A DNA stretch of 64,000 nucleotides from an uncultured Clostridia bacterium (GCA_947589415.1 CANQBP010000007.1:1-64000); one strand, 5' to 3'; shown: positions 25,862 to 36,083, counted from the stretch's first letter. Numbers and translations are program-made. Notes: generated by a model from the letters alone, not told the origin.

Positions 25862-27093
25862 TTACAGATGTTTTTGACTCTGTCAAATTTTCGGAAATTG
25901 AAAACGATTATGATACAATTAGAATAAATAAAATTCATGCAACCGCAGCGCTTTATGAGGCACTGATATTCTGCCCCGAAGGTGTTCTTATGCTGTCAGC
26001 ACCGCAGTTTTTTGACGGATTGGCGGCAGTGGATAAAAAGTGGAGAAGTGTTATATTTGACCTGATTAAAAAGGGATTTGTGAAAATTGCTCTATACAAT
26101 ACACCAAACGGAAACGGCGGAATACATAATATAAAAGAATATCTTTCAAAATTTGTAGCCCCGAAGAAATTCATTTATTCTTCAAGACCTCACCTTTCTA
26201 AGATGCTCGCCGAAGGGGACAGGTTTATTGAGGAGCACACTAAGGCGGTATGGGATCATATACTGAACCGTTCTCCCAAGCCGTCGCTCGGAACAGATCC
26301 GATTTCGGAAGAATTGAAAGATTTGATTTCATTTTTTGATGAGTTTTTTAATTGTGTCGGTAATGACAGCGACATTTATTCCATACAAAATTCTCAATAT
26401 GTTTCGTATAAAGACTATATAAACAACTCGTTTTGTGATGCGGAAAAAATTTCGGATTTTAATCCGTATGTGCTGTTTAACCTGTTTGCGGTCAAGAGGA
26501 GAGATGAATTTCTGTATAGTTTGAACAATTGTGCCAACAGAACCGAATTAAATGATTTTCTTGACGAAAATCCTTTTAATATAGATAGTGAAACAATAAG
26601 GGATATAAAACGGATATATGAGGTACTGTATAATAAATTTTCATTGATAACTTTTAACAATTCTAAAATTCATGTGCCTGTCATTGAGGGAGAAGATCGG
26701 AGGAGATACTTAAATATGTTGGTTTCTGCCTCTAATGTTAATCACCCTAATAAATATAAGTATGAAAATACCGAATTGATCCGAAAGGCAACCCGCAATA
26801 TTACGGCACTTTCGTTAGATGATGTCATAGGTATGCATAATGAAATAAAGGAACTTAAAGATTTGGAGCGTATACCATGGAATGATGCGCTGAATAAATA
26901 CAAGGATAACTTGCGGCGTACTTCCGAACTTGAATTTGATGACAATTTCTATACTATGGTTGTGTCAGACAGCAGTAAAAATTCAAAGTATCTTTTTACG
27001 TCCGTTGATGTTGAAAATGCGCTTGATGCTGCCATAAAAAATGTATTTTTGGATAACATTGATAATTTACTTCAGGAGGATTCGTATATATGA
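25858..27093 (+). CDS. Unrecognised protein B of the NUDIX-linked operon
   Basis: A 411-residue protein without a recognisable motif. The first about 130 residues look like an alpha/beta domain (EGVLMLSAPQFFDGL, KKGFVKIALYNT). The rest is mostly helical and acidic, with a segment rich in Asn and Asp. No signal peptide or membrane segment. The start at 25858 shares ATGA with the stop of protein A, and GGAGGG is 10 bp upstream. It may form a complex with protein A, but this is inferred only from coupling. Confidence 0.75.
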   Translation: MITDVFDSVKFSEIENDYDTIRINKIHATAALYEALIFCPEGVLMLSAPQFFDGLAAVDKKWRSVIFDLIKKGFVKIALYNTPNGNGGIHNIKEYLSKFVAPKKFIYSSRPHLSKMLAEGDRFIEEHTKAVWDHILNRSPKPSLGTDPISEELKDLISFFDEFFNCVGNDSDIYSIQNSQYVSYKDYINNSFCDAEKISDFNPYVLFNLFAVKRRDEFLYSLNNCANRTELNDFLDENPFNIDSETIRDIKRIYEVLYNKFSLITFNNSKIHVPVIEGEDRRRYLNMLVSASNVNHPNKYKYENTELIRKATRNITALSLDDVIGMHNEIKELKDLERIPWNDALNKYKDNLRRTSELEFDDNFYTMVVSDSSKNSKYLFTSVDVENALDAAIKNVFLDNIDNLLQEDSYI

Positions 27094-27752
27094 CAAAAGA
27101 GTTAAAACGTTATTATGAGCTTATGGAAGAACGACCGCAGGAATTTTTGAAATCGGAAATTATTGATATAATTACAGATGAAACAACGATTGAGGAATTT
27201 TGCCGTAAAAATAATGTTAAAACCGGTGTTGTTTATGAAAGCAAATACCACATAATGGTGGTTGACGTTGTAAAGGATAAAAACGGCAGAATGTTTACGT
27301 ATGAACGCATTTTGAATACCGTTCCGGGCGGAAGTGTTGTGATAACAATACATAATGATAAGTTTGTTCTGCTTGAACAGTTCCGTCATGCCATGAGATG
27401 CCGACAGTACGCTTTTCCGAGAGGTTTCAAAGAATTGAAAATAAGCAATATTGAAAATGCGAAAAAAGAATTAAATGAGGAGATCAAGGTCAACAACTCG
27501 GATAATGTTTCGTACCGATTTATAGGAAATATTATTGCAGACAGCGGTTTGTGCGGAAACGTGGCAGATGTTTATCTTTGCACGATCACTGATGATGAGG
27601 ACATAAGTGCAAGGGCAACGGAAGGAATTGTAGGAACGAAAGAAGTGACTCAAGACGGGCTTAATGATATGATAAGGAACGGAAGTATTGATGACGGATT
27701 TTCTTTGGCTGCGTATTCCTTATTCTGCGCAAAAACCGAGAAACAATCTTAA
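27090..27752 (+). CDS. NUDIX-domain protein with degenerate box
   Basis: A 220-residue protein with an 75-residue N-terminal extension and an ADP-ribose-pyrophosphatase-like NUDIX domain (FVLLEQFRHAM and YAFPRGF before the box). In the box, Gly112 is kept and the metal-binding core reads KELNEE (Glu127, Glu130, Glu131). The consensus Arg is Lys126, the usual Glu at Gly+6 is Ile118, and the later Gly is Lys133. It may be a weak hydrolase or a sensor of a nucleotide such as ADP-ribose. ATGA overlap and AGGAGGA couple it to protein B. Confidence 0.8.
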   Translation: MTKELKRYYELMEERPQEFLKSEIIDIITDETTIEEFCRKNNVKTGVVYESKYHIMVVDVVKDKNGRMFTYERILNTVPGGSVVITIHNDKFVLLEQFRHAMRCRQYAFPRGFKELKISNIENAKKELNEEIKVNNSDNVSYRFIGNIIADSGLCGNVADVYLCTITDDEDISARATEGIVGTKEVTQDGLNDMIRNGSIDDGFSLAAYSLFCAKTEKQS

Positions 27753-27761
27753 ATAAACAAA

Positions 27762-27806
27762 AAAAACGCTTGAAATACCCGAATGTAAGGTTTTCAAGCG
27801 TTTTTC
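27762..27806 (+). terminator. Terminator of the NUDIX-linked operon
   Basis: AAAACGCTTGAAA pairs with TTTTCAAGCGTTTT around a 15-nt loop and ends in TTTTTC. The outer A/T pairs make it usable on both strands. Confidence 0.85.
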
Positions 27807-27895
27807 TGTCAAATGGGGCATAGAGTCTTTTTATAATGCGACGGACAATATCAAGGAATTAAGCGTTTTACAATGAACAAACCATGTTACGCTTT

Positions 27896-30109
27896 TTAGT
27901 TTTCTATTCCGTCAGTTTTATAAATAAATTTTACCTGACCGTCGGTATTATCGTCAATGCCCGCAAAACTCTTGTAATTAAGCGATACTTCCTTAGTTGC
28001 ACGTATTCTTGCAACTAAATCTTCGAAATTATTGTTTACTATATCCGCAAGTTTTTGTATACCCTCTTCATTAAATTTTGAAAGACCGTCTTTAAGCTGT
28101 TCAGAGCCGTCTTTGATCTGTTTAATGCCGTCAATAAGTGCCGGAACGGAGTTTTTCATTTCTATCACACCGTCATACAATTCGGCAGAACCGTCTTTAA
28201 GCTGTTCGGTACCGTTTTTAATTTCTTCTGTTCCGTCTTTCAATTCGTCTGCACCCTCAGCAGCCTGCGAAACACCGTTTGTATATGCTTGTAAGCCTGT
28301 ATAAAAAGTATTATAGTTGTCGAGAGATGATTTTAGGGATATCACGGATTTTGCACCCTCCGATGCTGCAGCAAGCTGCGACTGCACCTCATCTGATGCC
28401 ATATTGTCAGATACAGCTTTCTGCACCTGTATTTCCGTATTTGAAATAATTTGTTGTTTAACGTTATCGGTTTCCATTTGTTTTGAAACATTATTTTCAA
28501 CAGTTGCCTGTATTTCTTTGGTATTCATTTGTTCTTCGGTTTTAGCGTTTATGGTCTGTAATACGGCATCGCTTTTCATTTGCTTTTCTATTTCGTTTTC
28601 CACGGCCTTGCGTGTCTGCTCGTCTATAATACCTGCTTTAACGGCAGCGTCATATTTCGATATATCCGTGTTCATTGCTGCAAGCACCTGCATACGGACG
28701 TTTTCACGTACAGCCTGCGTAACTTTGGCGGCAACCTCTTTTTTAACGACTTCCGTTACCTGCTTTGTTACTTCTTGGCGGACTGCTGCTGTAACCTGTT
28801 CCGTAATATACGGACGCTTTTTCTCAACTTCGGTCTTTACGGTATTTACGGCTTTATTGTAAACTGCATTTTCGTCAAGAGAAGAGATTACATCGTCCAG
28901 TACGGTAGAATAGTTATCTATGGTAAGTAACGGCACTTCAAGACCCGCAGCGGCAAGCTGATTGTTTGCAGTAGAAAGAAGTGTTTCAAATACCTGTTTT
29001 GCACCGCCGTTAAGTTCACTGTTTTTATCGGAAAGAGTATTCAGACCGTCATACAACTGCTCTGCACCTGTCTTTAGGCTTGCTGCTCCCTCGTCCAATT
29101 TGTCTGTACCGTTTTTGAGTGTTTCAGCACCGTCGGCAAGACGATTTGTTCCGTCCGTAAGCTCTCCCGATTTATCGAATAATTCCGAAATACCGTCATA
29201 AAGCTCCGATGAGCCGTCGAGCAGCTTATCCATACTGTCGGTAAGCTCTTTCATTGAATCCTTGAGATCATCTGCTTTATTAAGACCGTCCGTATCAATT
29301 TCATTGAAAAGCTCGTTTGCAGCAACTGTCAATGTCATTCCAAGCTCAAAATTTTCCGCATCGGCGGTAATCTCTACATAATTCGGAATTTCAAGGTCTT
29401 TTTCCGAAATTCCGAGATTTTCCTGCAAACCGGGGAATGATACTCCGACAACGGCAGTTCGGCTGCCGTCGTTAATCAATTTGCCGTTTTTGATATCAAC
29501 ATTTTTGAATATATTATTGTCAAGAATAACTCCCGTAATCATGGTGTAGGGAACATATATCTTCTCTTTTTTGCCGTTTATTTCTTTATATTCAAACTGT
29601 TTGTTTGTGTAATCAAAGCGTATCGTTACCTTACCGCTTTTTCCTTTAAGCTCGGAGGCGGATATTTCCCTGTCGTCCAGCTTATATGAAATTTTCATAT
29701 CAACGGGAAGCTCCTTATCTATATTTCCCTGATAGTAAATATCGTTTCCTTCGGAATCCCATACTTTTACGTTGTCATTTCCGTCAGTAAAGGTTTCATC
29801 ACCCTTTACATTCTCAATGTCAGACAGCTCCGTTCTATCCGTTATGGATTTATCCTTGAGCCTGTTTTTTATCCAGTCGCTTACAATTATCTTATTGGCA
29901 GATCCGTCGGCATTTGCAAGGATATATACCGTTTCGTCTTTAAAAGCGGAGTTATCTTTGCTTTCTTTTTCGGTGGAAACCGAACTGCTTTTCTCCGTAT
30001 TATTATCATTATTATCCGTATTCAGAGATGAGGCGGTAAGAACAACACCGCCGAACGATACAGCCGCACAAAGACAAACGGCTATTATTTTAATTATGGA
30101 CTTTTTCAT
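27896..30109 (-). CDS. YhgE/Pip-like extracytoplasmic protein with L-x-x-G heptads
   Basis: A 737-residue protein with one N-terminal hydrophobic segment and a very long outside region. It holds two blocks of heptads with Leu/Gly (LYDGISELFDKSGEL, LADGAETLKNGTDKL; again near 640-700), the hallmark of YhgE/Pip and of proteins paired with MMPL transporters. Between them is a Glu/Gln/Val-rich coiled-coil region (about 410-600). It lacks the C-terminal transmembrane block of full YhgE/Pip proteins. Its start overlaps the transporter gene by 20 bp, so it should work as that pump's external partner. Confidence 0.8.
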   Translation of the reverse strand: MKKSIIKIIAVCLCAAVSFGGVVLTASSLNTDNNDNNTEKSSSVSTEKESKDNSAFKDETVYILANADGSANKIIVSDWIKNRLKDKSITDRTELSDIENVKGDETFTDGNDNVKVWDSEGNDIYYQGNIDKELPVDMKISYKLDDREISASELKGKSGKVTIRFDYTNKQFEYKEINGKKEKIYVPYTMITGVILDNNIFKNVDIKNGKLINDGSRTAVVGVSFPGLQENLGISEKDLEIPNYVEITADAENFELGMTLTVAANELFNEIDTDGLNKADDLKDSMKELTDSMDKLLDGSSELYDGISELFDKSGELTDGTNRLADGAETLKNGTDKLDEGAASLKTGAEQLYDGLNTLSDKNSELNGGAKQVFETLLSTANNQLAAAGLEVPLLTIDNYSTVLDDVISSLDENAVYNKAVNTVKTEVEKKRPYITEQVTAAVRQEVTKQVTEVVKKEVAAKVTQAVRENVRMQVLAAMNTDISKYDAAVKAGIIDEQTRKAVENEIEKQMKSDAVLQTINAKTEEQMNTKEIQATVENNVSKQMETDNVKQQIISNTEIQVQKAVSDNMASDEVQSQLAAASEGAKSVISLKSSLDNYNTFYTGLQAYTNGVSQAAEGADELKDGTEEIKNGTEQLKDGSAELYDGVIEMKNSVPALIDGIKQIKDGSEQLKDGLSKFNEEGIQKLADIVNNNFEDLVARIRATKEVSLNYKSFAGIDDNTDGQVKFIYKTDGIEN

Positions 30110-32207
30110 TTATAACAGCCTCCTGTTTATTATAAGATTTATAAATTTTTCCCATACCCCATGTTGTGGCGCAAACAATTCTGTCACAAAGCACCAGTAA
30201 TGCAGGAAGAATCAATATTACCGATAACATACTGATAACAGCACCTCTTGCCATTAGCATACACATTGAGCCTATCATATCTATGTCGGAATAAACACCC
30301 ACACCGAACGTGGCGGCAAACAACCCTACTCCCGAAACGATAATAGACGGAATTGAAGTTGAAAGTGCTGTTTGTACAGCCTCCTTTTTATTGTGTCCGT
30401 GAATACGCTCGGACTTGTATCTTGTTGTCATAAGAATAGCATAATCAACGGTTGCGCCCAGTTGTATTGTGCTTATACATATAGGTGCAATAAAAGGAAG
30501 GCTCTGTCCGAGATAGTGGGGAAGTCCGAGATTTATGAAGATTGCCAGCTCAATAACCGAAATCAATATAAACGGCAGGGAGATACTTTTTTCAACAATT
30601 CCTATTATAACGAATATGGCGATTATTGATATCATATTTACGACTTGAAAATCGTGTGATGTGGTTTCTATCATATCCTTCATACAAGGACCTTCACCGA
30701 TCAGCATACCGTTTTCGTCGTATTTTTTTAATATCGTATTTAACTCATCGATCTGCCCGCTTACTTCATCGCTTGCCACCTTATATTCCGAATTTATTAA
30801 AAGCAGTTCCCATTTATCGCTTTCCAAAATATTCCTTACCGAGTCGGGGATAACCTCCTCCGGTATTCTTGTGCCGACCAGTGATTCCAGACCGAGAACA
30901 TATTTAACTCCGTCAACTTTTTCCATTTCATCTGTCATAGCTTTAACCGTTTTCGGTTTAAGTTTTGCGTCGGTGAGAATCATATGTGTAGATGCAATAT
31001 CAAAATCCTCCGATAACTTACTGTTTGCGATTGCATAGTCCATATCATCAGGCAAACATTGTGCTATATCGTAATAAACTTCGTCATTCGTTTTTTGGTA
31101 TCCGTAGTATGCCGGAGGAACGAGCAATACAAACAAAACGAGAAATACCGGGAATATACGGACTATACCCTTTGAAAAACCGTTCATGTTCGGTATAAGG
31201 GATTTGTGTTTCGTTTTTTGCAGCGGTTTGTCAAAAATAAGAATAAGTGCAGGGAGAACCGTAACGCAGCCCAAAACACCAAGGATAACACCCTTGGCCA
31301 TTACAATGCCGAGATCACGTCCCATTGTAAATGCCATAAAGCAAAGTGCAATAAATCCCGCCACGGTTGTTATTGAACTTCCGACGACCGAGGTAAGAGT
31401 TTCTTTTATTGCTACTGCCATTGCATCGTTTTTATCTTCGTATTTATCCCGTTGTTCATTGTAGATGTGCCACAAAAAGATTGAGTAATCCATTGTAACG
31501 GCAAGCTGTAAAACTGCGGAGAGAGCTTTGGTTATATAGGAGATATCCCCCATAAAATAATTGCTTCCGAGGTTAATAAGTATCATCATTCCAATGCTTA
31601 TCAGGAAAATAAACGGTATAATCCAATTGTCGAGGAAAATAATCATTGCAATGCAGGCAAGTAATACGGCAATACCGATATATATAGGTTCTTCCTGTTC
31701 GCAGAGATCTTTCAAATCCGTTACCATGGCAGACATACCCGAAACGAAACATTGTTTTCCGGCAATATCACGAATTTTCCTTATTGTGTCCATGGTAATA
31801 TCGGACGATGTTGAGGTATCAAAAAATACTGCCATCATGGTCGAATGATCCGTATTAAATTCGTTATAAATTTTATCGGGCAAAATTTCTTTCGGTACGG
31901 ATATATCAGCCAATGAATCATACCAAATTACATTTTCGACATGGTCTGTCGCTTCTATTTTCTTTTTCAATTCCGACACGTCTTTATCGGGCATATCCTC
32001 GACAATAATAAACGAAAATGCCCCCTTACCGAATTCTTTCAGAAGCTGTTCCTGTCCCTTAACGGTTTCCATATCCTCCGGCAGATAGGTAAGCATATCA
32101 TAATTTATTCTCGTCCCTATCATACCGAGTACCGACGGTATTAACAGCACAACAGCAATAATTAAAATCGGTATCCGATATTTAACTACCGTTTTTGAAA
32201 AACGCAT
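30090..32207 (-). CDS. MMPL/RND-family transporter
   Basis: A 705-residue transporter with two halves, each having one helix, an outside domain of about 130 residues and five more helices (12 in all). Family segments include KALSAVLQLAVTMDYSIFLWHIY and STIQLGATVDYAILMTTRYKSER, where the Asp-Tyr pair lies in the presumed proton-relay helix. Members export lipids or drugs. The TetR gene upstream and the heptad protein downstream make a typical regulated efflux set. Substrate unknown. Confidence 0.92.
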   Translation of the reverse strand: MRFSKTVVKYRIPILIIAVVLLIPSVLGMIGTRINYDMLTYLPEDMETVKGQEQLLKEFGKGAFSFIIVEDMPDKDVSELKKKIEATDHVENVIWYDSLADISVPKEILPDKIYNEFNTDHSTMMAVFFDTSTSSDITMDTIRKIRDIAGKQCFVSGMSAMVTDLKDLCEQEEPIYIGIAVLLACIAMIIFLDNWIIPFIFLISIGMMILINLGSNYFMGDISYITKALSAVLQLAVTMDYSIFLWHIYNEQRDKYEDKNDAMAVAIKETLTSVVGSSITTVAGFIALCFMAFTMGRDLGIVMAKGVILGVLGCVTVLPALILIFDKPLQKTKHKSLIPNMNGFSKGIVRIFPVFLVLFVLLVPPAYYGYQKTNDEVYYDIAQCLPDDMDYAIANSKLSEDFDIASTHMILTDAKLKPKTVKAMTDEMEKVDGVKYVLGLESLVGTRIPEEVIPDSVRNILESDKWELLLINSEYKVASDEVSGQIDELNTILKKYDENGMLIGEGPCMKDMIETTSHDFQVVNMISIIAIFVIIGIVEKSISLPFILISVIELAIFINLGLPHYLGQSLPFIAPICISTIQLGATVDYAILMTTRYKSERIHGHNKKEAVQTALSTSIPSIIVSGVGLFAATFGVGVYSDIDMIGSMCMLMARGAVISMLSVILILPALLVLCDRIVCATTWGMGKIYKSYNKQEAVINEKVHN

Positions 32208-32341
32208 AAACTGTCACCTTTCCTTTTCTTTGATCATATCGACGGATATGTTCTTTGAGGTTAAACCGAAACCATATTTCATTCCCCCTCTACCCATAAC
32301 ATTATATTTATTACTTATGATAACGAAAACGGACAAAAAAC

Positions 32342-32370
32342 GCCCCGTGCCTGTTTTTTAGGCACGGGGC
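32342..32370 (-). terminator. Terminator of the TetR gene
   Basis: On the minus strand GCCCCGTGCCT, loop AAAAAAC, AGGCACGGGGC, then a run of T. The 11-bp perfect stem separates the regulator from the transporter, which must have its own promoter. Confidence 0.92.
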
Positions 32371-32413
32371 AGCTTAATGTCTGAAATTGCGGCAGTATCG
32401 TCTGTCGGATTGT

Positions 32414-32971
32414 TTACTTTATTTCACACCTTGAAATCATTTCTTCGAGCATTCCTCTTTTTATTTCACATATTCTTGAAAAGAATGTTTGGATATCGGT
32501 TGTCATGCCTGCCGTAAGCCATGCGGATATCATTCCGAAACCGACGCTTTCAAGATATTTTTTTATCACATAAAAATCATTTTCGGATATTTTTCGTCCG
32601 TTGAGTATAGTGTTAATGTACGAGCTAATGACATAATCACACACTTTCCATAAATATTGTTCATATATTTCTCTGTTAGTCGAATTGTATATATGCAACA
32701 CTGCTTTTCTTTTTGAAATGGCAGTTTCTATAACGGAATTAAGGCAGTCTTCAACTTTTTCAACTGTCGGATATCTGCGTATTATTTCGTCGGCATCTTC
32801 GGTCACTATATCTTCTATAAGTGTCGGTATATCGTCAAAATAGTAATAGAATGTGTTTCGGTTGACACCACAATGATTAACTATATCCTTTACGGTTATT
32901 TGGGCAAGCGGGCGTTCTTCGAGCAATTCAATAAATGCTTCTCTTAGTGCCTGTTTTGTGAAAGTAGCCAT
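32414..32971 (-). CDS. TetR/AcrR-family transcriptional regulator
   Basis: A 185-residue regulator. The N-terminal HTH reads LAQITVKDIVNHCGVNRNTFYYYFDD (about residues 19-45 with flanks), typical of TetR proteins. The C-terminal two-thirds is the helical ligand domain, of the TetR_C_8/DhaS-like kind. A good ribosome site (GGAGG) precedes the ATG. By position it likely represses the MMPL pump operon downstream. Confidence 0.9.
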   Translation of the reverse strand: MATFTKQALREAFIELLEERPLAQITVKDIVNHCGVNRNTFYYYFDDIPTLIEDIVTEDADEIIRRYPTVEKVEDCLNSVIETAISKRKAVLHIYNSTNREIYEQYLWKVCDYVISSYINTILNGRKISENDFYVIKKYLESVGFGMISAWLTAGMTTDIQTFFSRICEIKRGMLEEMISRCEIK

Positions 32972-33140
32972 TAAAGACCTCCTTTAGTTTAGCATGGGTT
33001 ATGCCGAAAATTATATCACTTAAAACGTAAAAAATACCTGACCCGTATAATAAAAATCAGGCAAACGTCACGACTTCGGGTTTACTCAAAAAGCGGATAC
33101 GGTTAATAAAATTATCCGAATGGGCAGCCGTACTGACAAA

Positions 33141-33168
33141 CAAGGCAAGGGTCAGAACCCTTGCCTTG
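33141..33168 (-). terminator. Terminator of tRNA-fMet
   Basis: CAAGGCAAGGGT and ACCCTTGCCTTG form a perfect 12-bp stem with a 4-nt loop, 16 bp beyond the tRNA 3' end; the minus-strand tail is TTTGTC. Confidence 0.75.
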
Positions 33169-33183
33169 CAGTAATAGTTGAAG

Positions 33184-33256
<73 letters not shown>

Positions 33257-33337
33257 ATATCTTCTTGAAAGTACTTTAATATTATATCAACAAACTTATG
33301 CTTTGTCAATACCCAAAATAAATTTTTTATCTTTTTT

Positions 33338-33466
33338 ATGGCAGGAATAAAGACTGAAAAAAGTATTGGCAATACTACCAAGTATTGGTACGACAATATG
33401 GACAATTTGACAAAAGAAACGGATTTGCTTGACGGTGTTATCACATATGAGTATAATGAATATTGA
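33338..33466 (+). pseudogene. RHS/YD-repeat remnant
   Basis: A 42-codon open stretch ends with YWYDNMDNLTKETD and a following TYEYNEY, which fits one RHS/YD repeat (YD-x-N-x-L-x-x-x-T-D, then T-Y-x-Y). No complete RHS gene surrounds it, there is no ribosome site, and the flanks are stop-rich. It is most likely the tail of a decayed wall-associated or polymorphic-toxin gene. Confidence 0.4.
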
Positions 33467-33878
33467 TGTATGACCTTTACAGGGATTGCAAAATGCATTA
33501 AAATCGTGTATGAAATATTATGCATCGTTAGTCCCGCATGGTATTAGGGTATGATAAGGCGGTCAATGTCATACATGAAATGTATGGAAAACATTAAATA
33601 GGCGGGAAAACGGGGATATAATATGAATTTTAATAGAAAAACGAAAATAACCCCTTGAGGTGTTAGGGACAGATAAGGCGTAAAGTGAACTTTTTGTTGA
33701 AACTGCGATAATGGGTTAAGGAAATTGTAAGGTTTGGCAGGGGGTGTTTACAAATAAGAGGAGTCTTTTACAACATTTACGGAAAAGTATTTTCTGAATG
33801 AATATGACGTTCCGAAAGAACTTTTGTAATATGGTTATGTGTTAAATTCTGCAAAATATACCGAAAGGTGTGGTGTTT

Positions 33879-34811
33879 ATGGAAGAATATATATTGAGAA
33901 CCTGTAATTTGAGTAAAAGTTTCGGTTTGAAAGATGCAATTCGGAATTTGAGTATCAGTATAAAAAAAGGTGATATCTACGGATTTATCGGGCCTAACGG
34001 CTCCGGTAAGACTACCGCCATGAAAACTGTACTCGGACTGCTTACACCGGACAGCGGGACGGTTGAGCTTTTCGGAGAAGAAAATAATAATAAGGCATTG
34101 AAATGTGTCGGTTCTCTTATTGAATCTCCGGGACTGTATACAGATTGTTCCGCATACGAGAATATGAAGCGTTTTTCCATTATAAGCGGGGGAGATGAGC
34201 AGCAGATAAACAGTTTACTGCATTTTGTCGGGCTTGCAGATGCAGGCAGGAAAAAGGTAAAATCTTTTTCGCTGGGAATGAAGCAAAGACTCGGAATAGC
34301 GGTAGCACTCCTCGGCAAGCCTAAACTGCTCATACTTGACGAGCCTGTTAATTCTCTCGATCCCATGGGTATAAAGATTATCAGGGATATGATACTGCAA
34401 ATAAATAAAGAAATGGGAGTTACGTTTTTTATATCAAGTCACCTGCTTGGGGAATTAGAAAAAATATGTAATGTGTACGGTATCATAAATATGGGCAGGC
34501 TTGTTGAAGAAATTACTGTTGAAGAGTTGAACGAGATTTGCGGAAAGCGTATCAAAATAACCTGTGACAGACCCGAACAGGCTGAAAAACTGATAAATCA
34601 GCATTTTAATAATGTGAAAAAGATTACAACGAATACCGACAGCATAGAGGTTTCCATTGACACGTCATATATTTCCGAAATGAATCAGATGCTTGTACTT
34701 GCAGGAATAAATATAACGGAGATAAAAATTATTGCTGTCAGCCACGAAGATTATTTCCTTGAAAAAATGGGAACATTTAATGTTGGAAGAGGGGTTGGTA
34801 AATATGCGTGA
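33879..34811 (+). CDS. ABC transporter ATP-binding protein (BcrA-like)
   Basis: A 310-residue ATPase. Walker A GPNGSGKTTAMK is near residues 38-49, the signature reads SLGMKQRLGIA, and Walker B LLILDEP is followed by the H-loop SSHLLGELE. The order and the extra C-terminal 90 residues suit the bacitracin/lantibiotic-immunity type. ATG 33879 is preferred over GTG 33870 because AAAGGTG overlaps the latter. It overlaps its permease gene by 8 bp. Confidence 0.9.
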   Translation: MEEYILRTCNLSKSFGLKDAIRNLSISIKKGDIYGFIGPNGSGKTTAMKTVLGLLTPDSGTVELFGEENNNKALKCVGSLIESPGLYTDCSAYENMKRFSIISGGDEQQINSLLHFVGLADAGRKKVKSFSLGMKQRLGIAVALLGKPKLLILDEPVNSLDPMGIKIIRDMILQINKEMGVTFFISSHLLGELEKICNVYGIINMGRLVEEITVEELNEICGKRIKITCDRPEQAEKLINQHFNNVKKITTNTDSIEVSIDTSYISEMNQMLVLAGINITEIKIIAVSHEDYFLEKMGTFNVGRGVGKYA

Positions 34812-35619
34812 ACTTCTGCATTTTCAATTTCATAGACTCTATAAAAAAGCTACTCCGTATATTTTTCTGGTAATTGTGTTTTTTATAACGTTGTCCGAGT
34901 TGGATAGGTGTAACAATATTTCACGTTACTATAACTATATTGACGGACTCTCGTATTACAGCAGGATACACGAAAATTTAGGAATGAATCAAATAATATT
35001 TAGCTGCTTTTACAAACTTGAATTGATTGTATCATTATTGATTGCAGTATTTGTCGGAATTTTTGTAACGGAGGACAGAGTCAGGGGTACAATAAAAAAT
35101 ATTTATTCTAAGGGCTATTCAAGGGTGAAAATATTTTTTTCAAAGTACATAGCGACAATATCATTACCTGTTCTGTTATTTTTTTTGATTTTGATAATGG
35201 GGTTTATAGGAGCGTTAATATGCGGTGCAGAAAATAAAAGCGCTGTAACGGCTTCTTTTTCGGAGGATACGTTTGTTCTGATAACTGTTTTTTTCAGATA
35301 TATAGCACTTACCACGTTTTTCTTTATGCTCAGTGAGCTTGTATCTTCCACGGGCGGAGCTATTGCGCTTAATATATTTTCCCCTGTTACTATAATGATT
35401 ATATTAACGATGCCTGTCATGGGAAGTCTTTCCGAGCAATTTTGGAATTTTTGGTTAAATATTATGATTGTTTTTATGTCCTTGGTATCAGTCATGGATA
35501 CAATACATTTTAGTTCTCCGGGTAAAGTAGGAATTATTTTTGTCGGCTTAATAGTGATTACGCTGTTATCCGGGGCTTTATCATTGCTTATTACGGTCAA
35601 AAAGCAAATTAAAAGCTGA
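34804..35619 (+). CDS. ABC-2-type transporter permease
   Basis: A 271-residue membrane protein with about six helices. The first follows HRLYKKATPYIF, and an outside loop precedes IIFSCFYKLELIVSLLIAVFVGIFVTEDR, where TEDRVRGTIKNIYSKGYSR is the usual ABC-2 cytoplasmic motif. ATG 34804 overlaps the ATPase stop (ATGCGTGA), with GAGGGG upstream. The pair probably exports or confers immunity to a peptide. Downstream is a lone terminator and no peptide gene. Confidence 0.85.
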   Translation: MRELLHFQFHRLYKKATPYIFLVIVFFITLSELDRCNNISRYYNYIDGLSYYSRIHENLGMNQIIFSCFYKLELIVSLLIAVFVGIFVTEDRVRGTIKNIYSKGYSRVKIFFSKYIATISLPVLLFFLILIMGFIGALICGAENKSAVTASFSEDTFVLITVFFRYIALTTFFFMLSELVSSTGGAIALNIFSPVTIMIILTMPVMGSLSEQFWNFWLNIMIVFMSLVSVMDTIHFSSPGKVGIIFVGLIVITLLSGALSLLITVKKQIKS

Positions 35620-36063
35620 ATGTGGAGAACATGGGACTGTCGTGAAGTAATGAAAGAGAATTGTCTTATTATTGAATTGACGGGTAGTTGAACGAACCGA
35701 TTTTAGTGCTGAAATAATTATTTATTTTTGTTCGTTCATATTTCGGTTATCGTGCCGAATGGTTATGATATGACTGCAAAAGAGTTAAAAAATCCTGTTT
35801 TTACGGACAGGATTTTTTAATTGTGATTTCGACGCGGGTATCTGTTACTGTTATGTAACAAAAACGGATGAACGATCATTGATTGCTGTTTATTCTGTTA
35901 TCGGGTGATCGCTTGCCGTATGCACCGTAAGAAAGCACATCAAAAATTGATAAGGCATAAATTTTTTCGGTTTATTAACAAAAATCGGATTAAATAACGA
36001 ATAATACAAACTTATAGGTAAATACTTAATATATAAGTTTCTTATAAACAAGACCGATAACTG
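35620..36063. other. Intergenic stretch with one terminator
   Basis: No gene supported. The one clear element is a hairpin AAAATCCTGT / ACAGGATTTT with T-run at about 35789-35819, which could end the ABC operon from either side. The rest is AT-rich with no RNA fold I recognise. Confidence 0.5.
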
Positions 36064-36083
36064 TTATACTTAACCCGGTGATA

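Noticed and set aside
28317-28862. 181-codon open frame antisense to the YhgE-like gene
   Set aside because: Composition mirrors the coiled-coil codons on the other strand; no supporting site.
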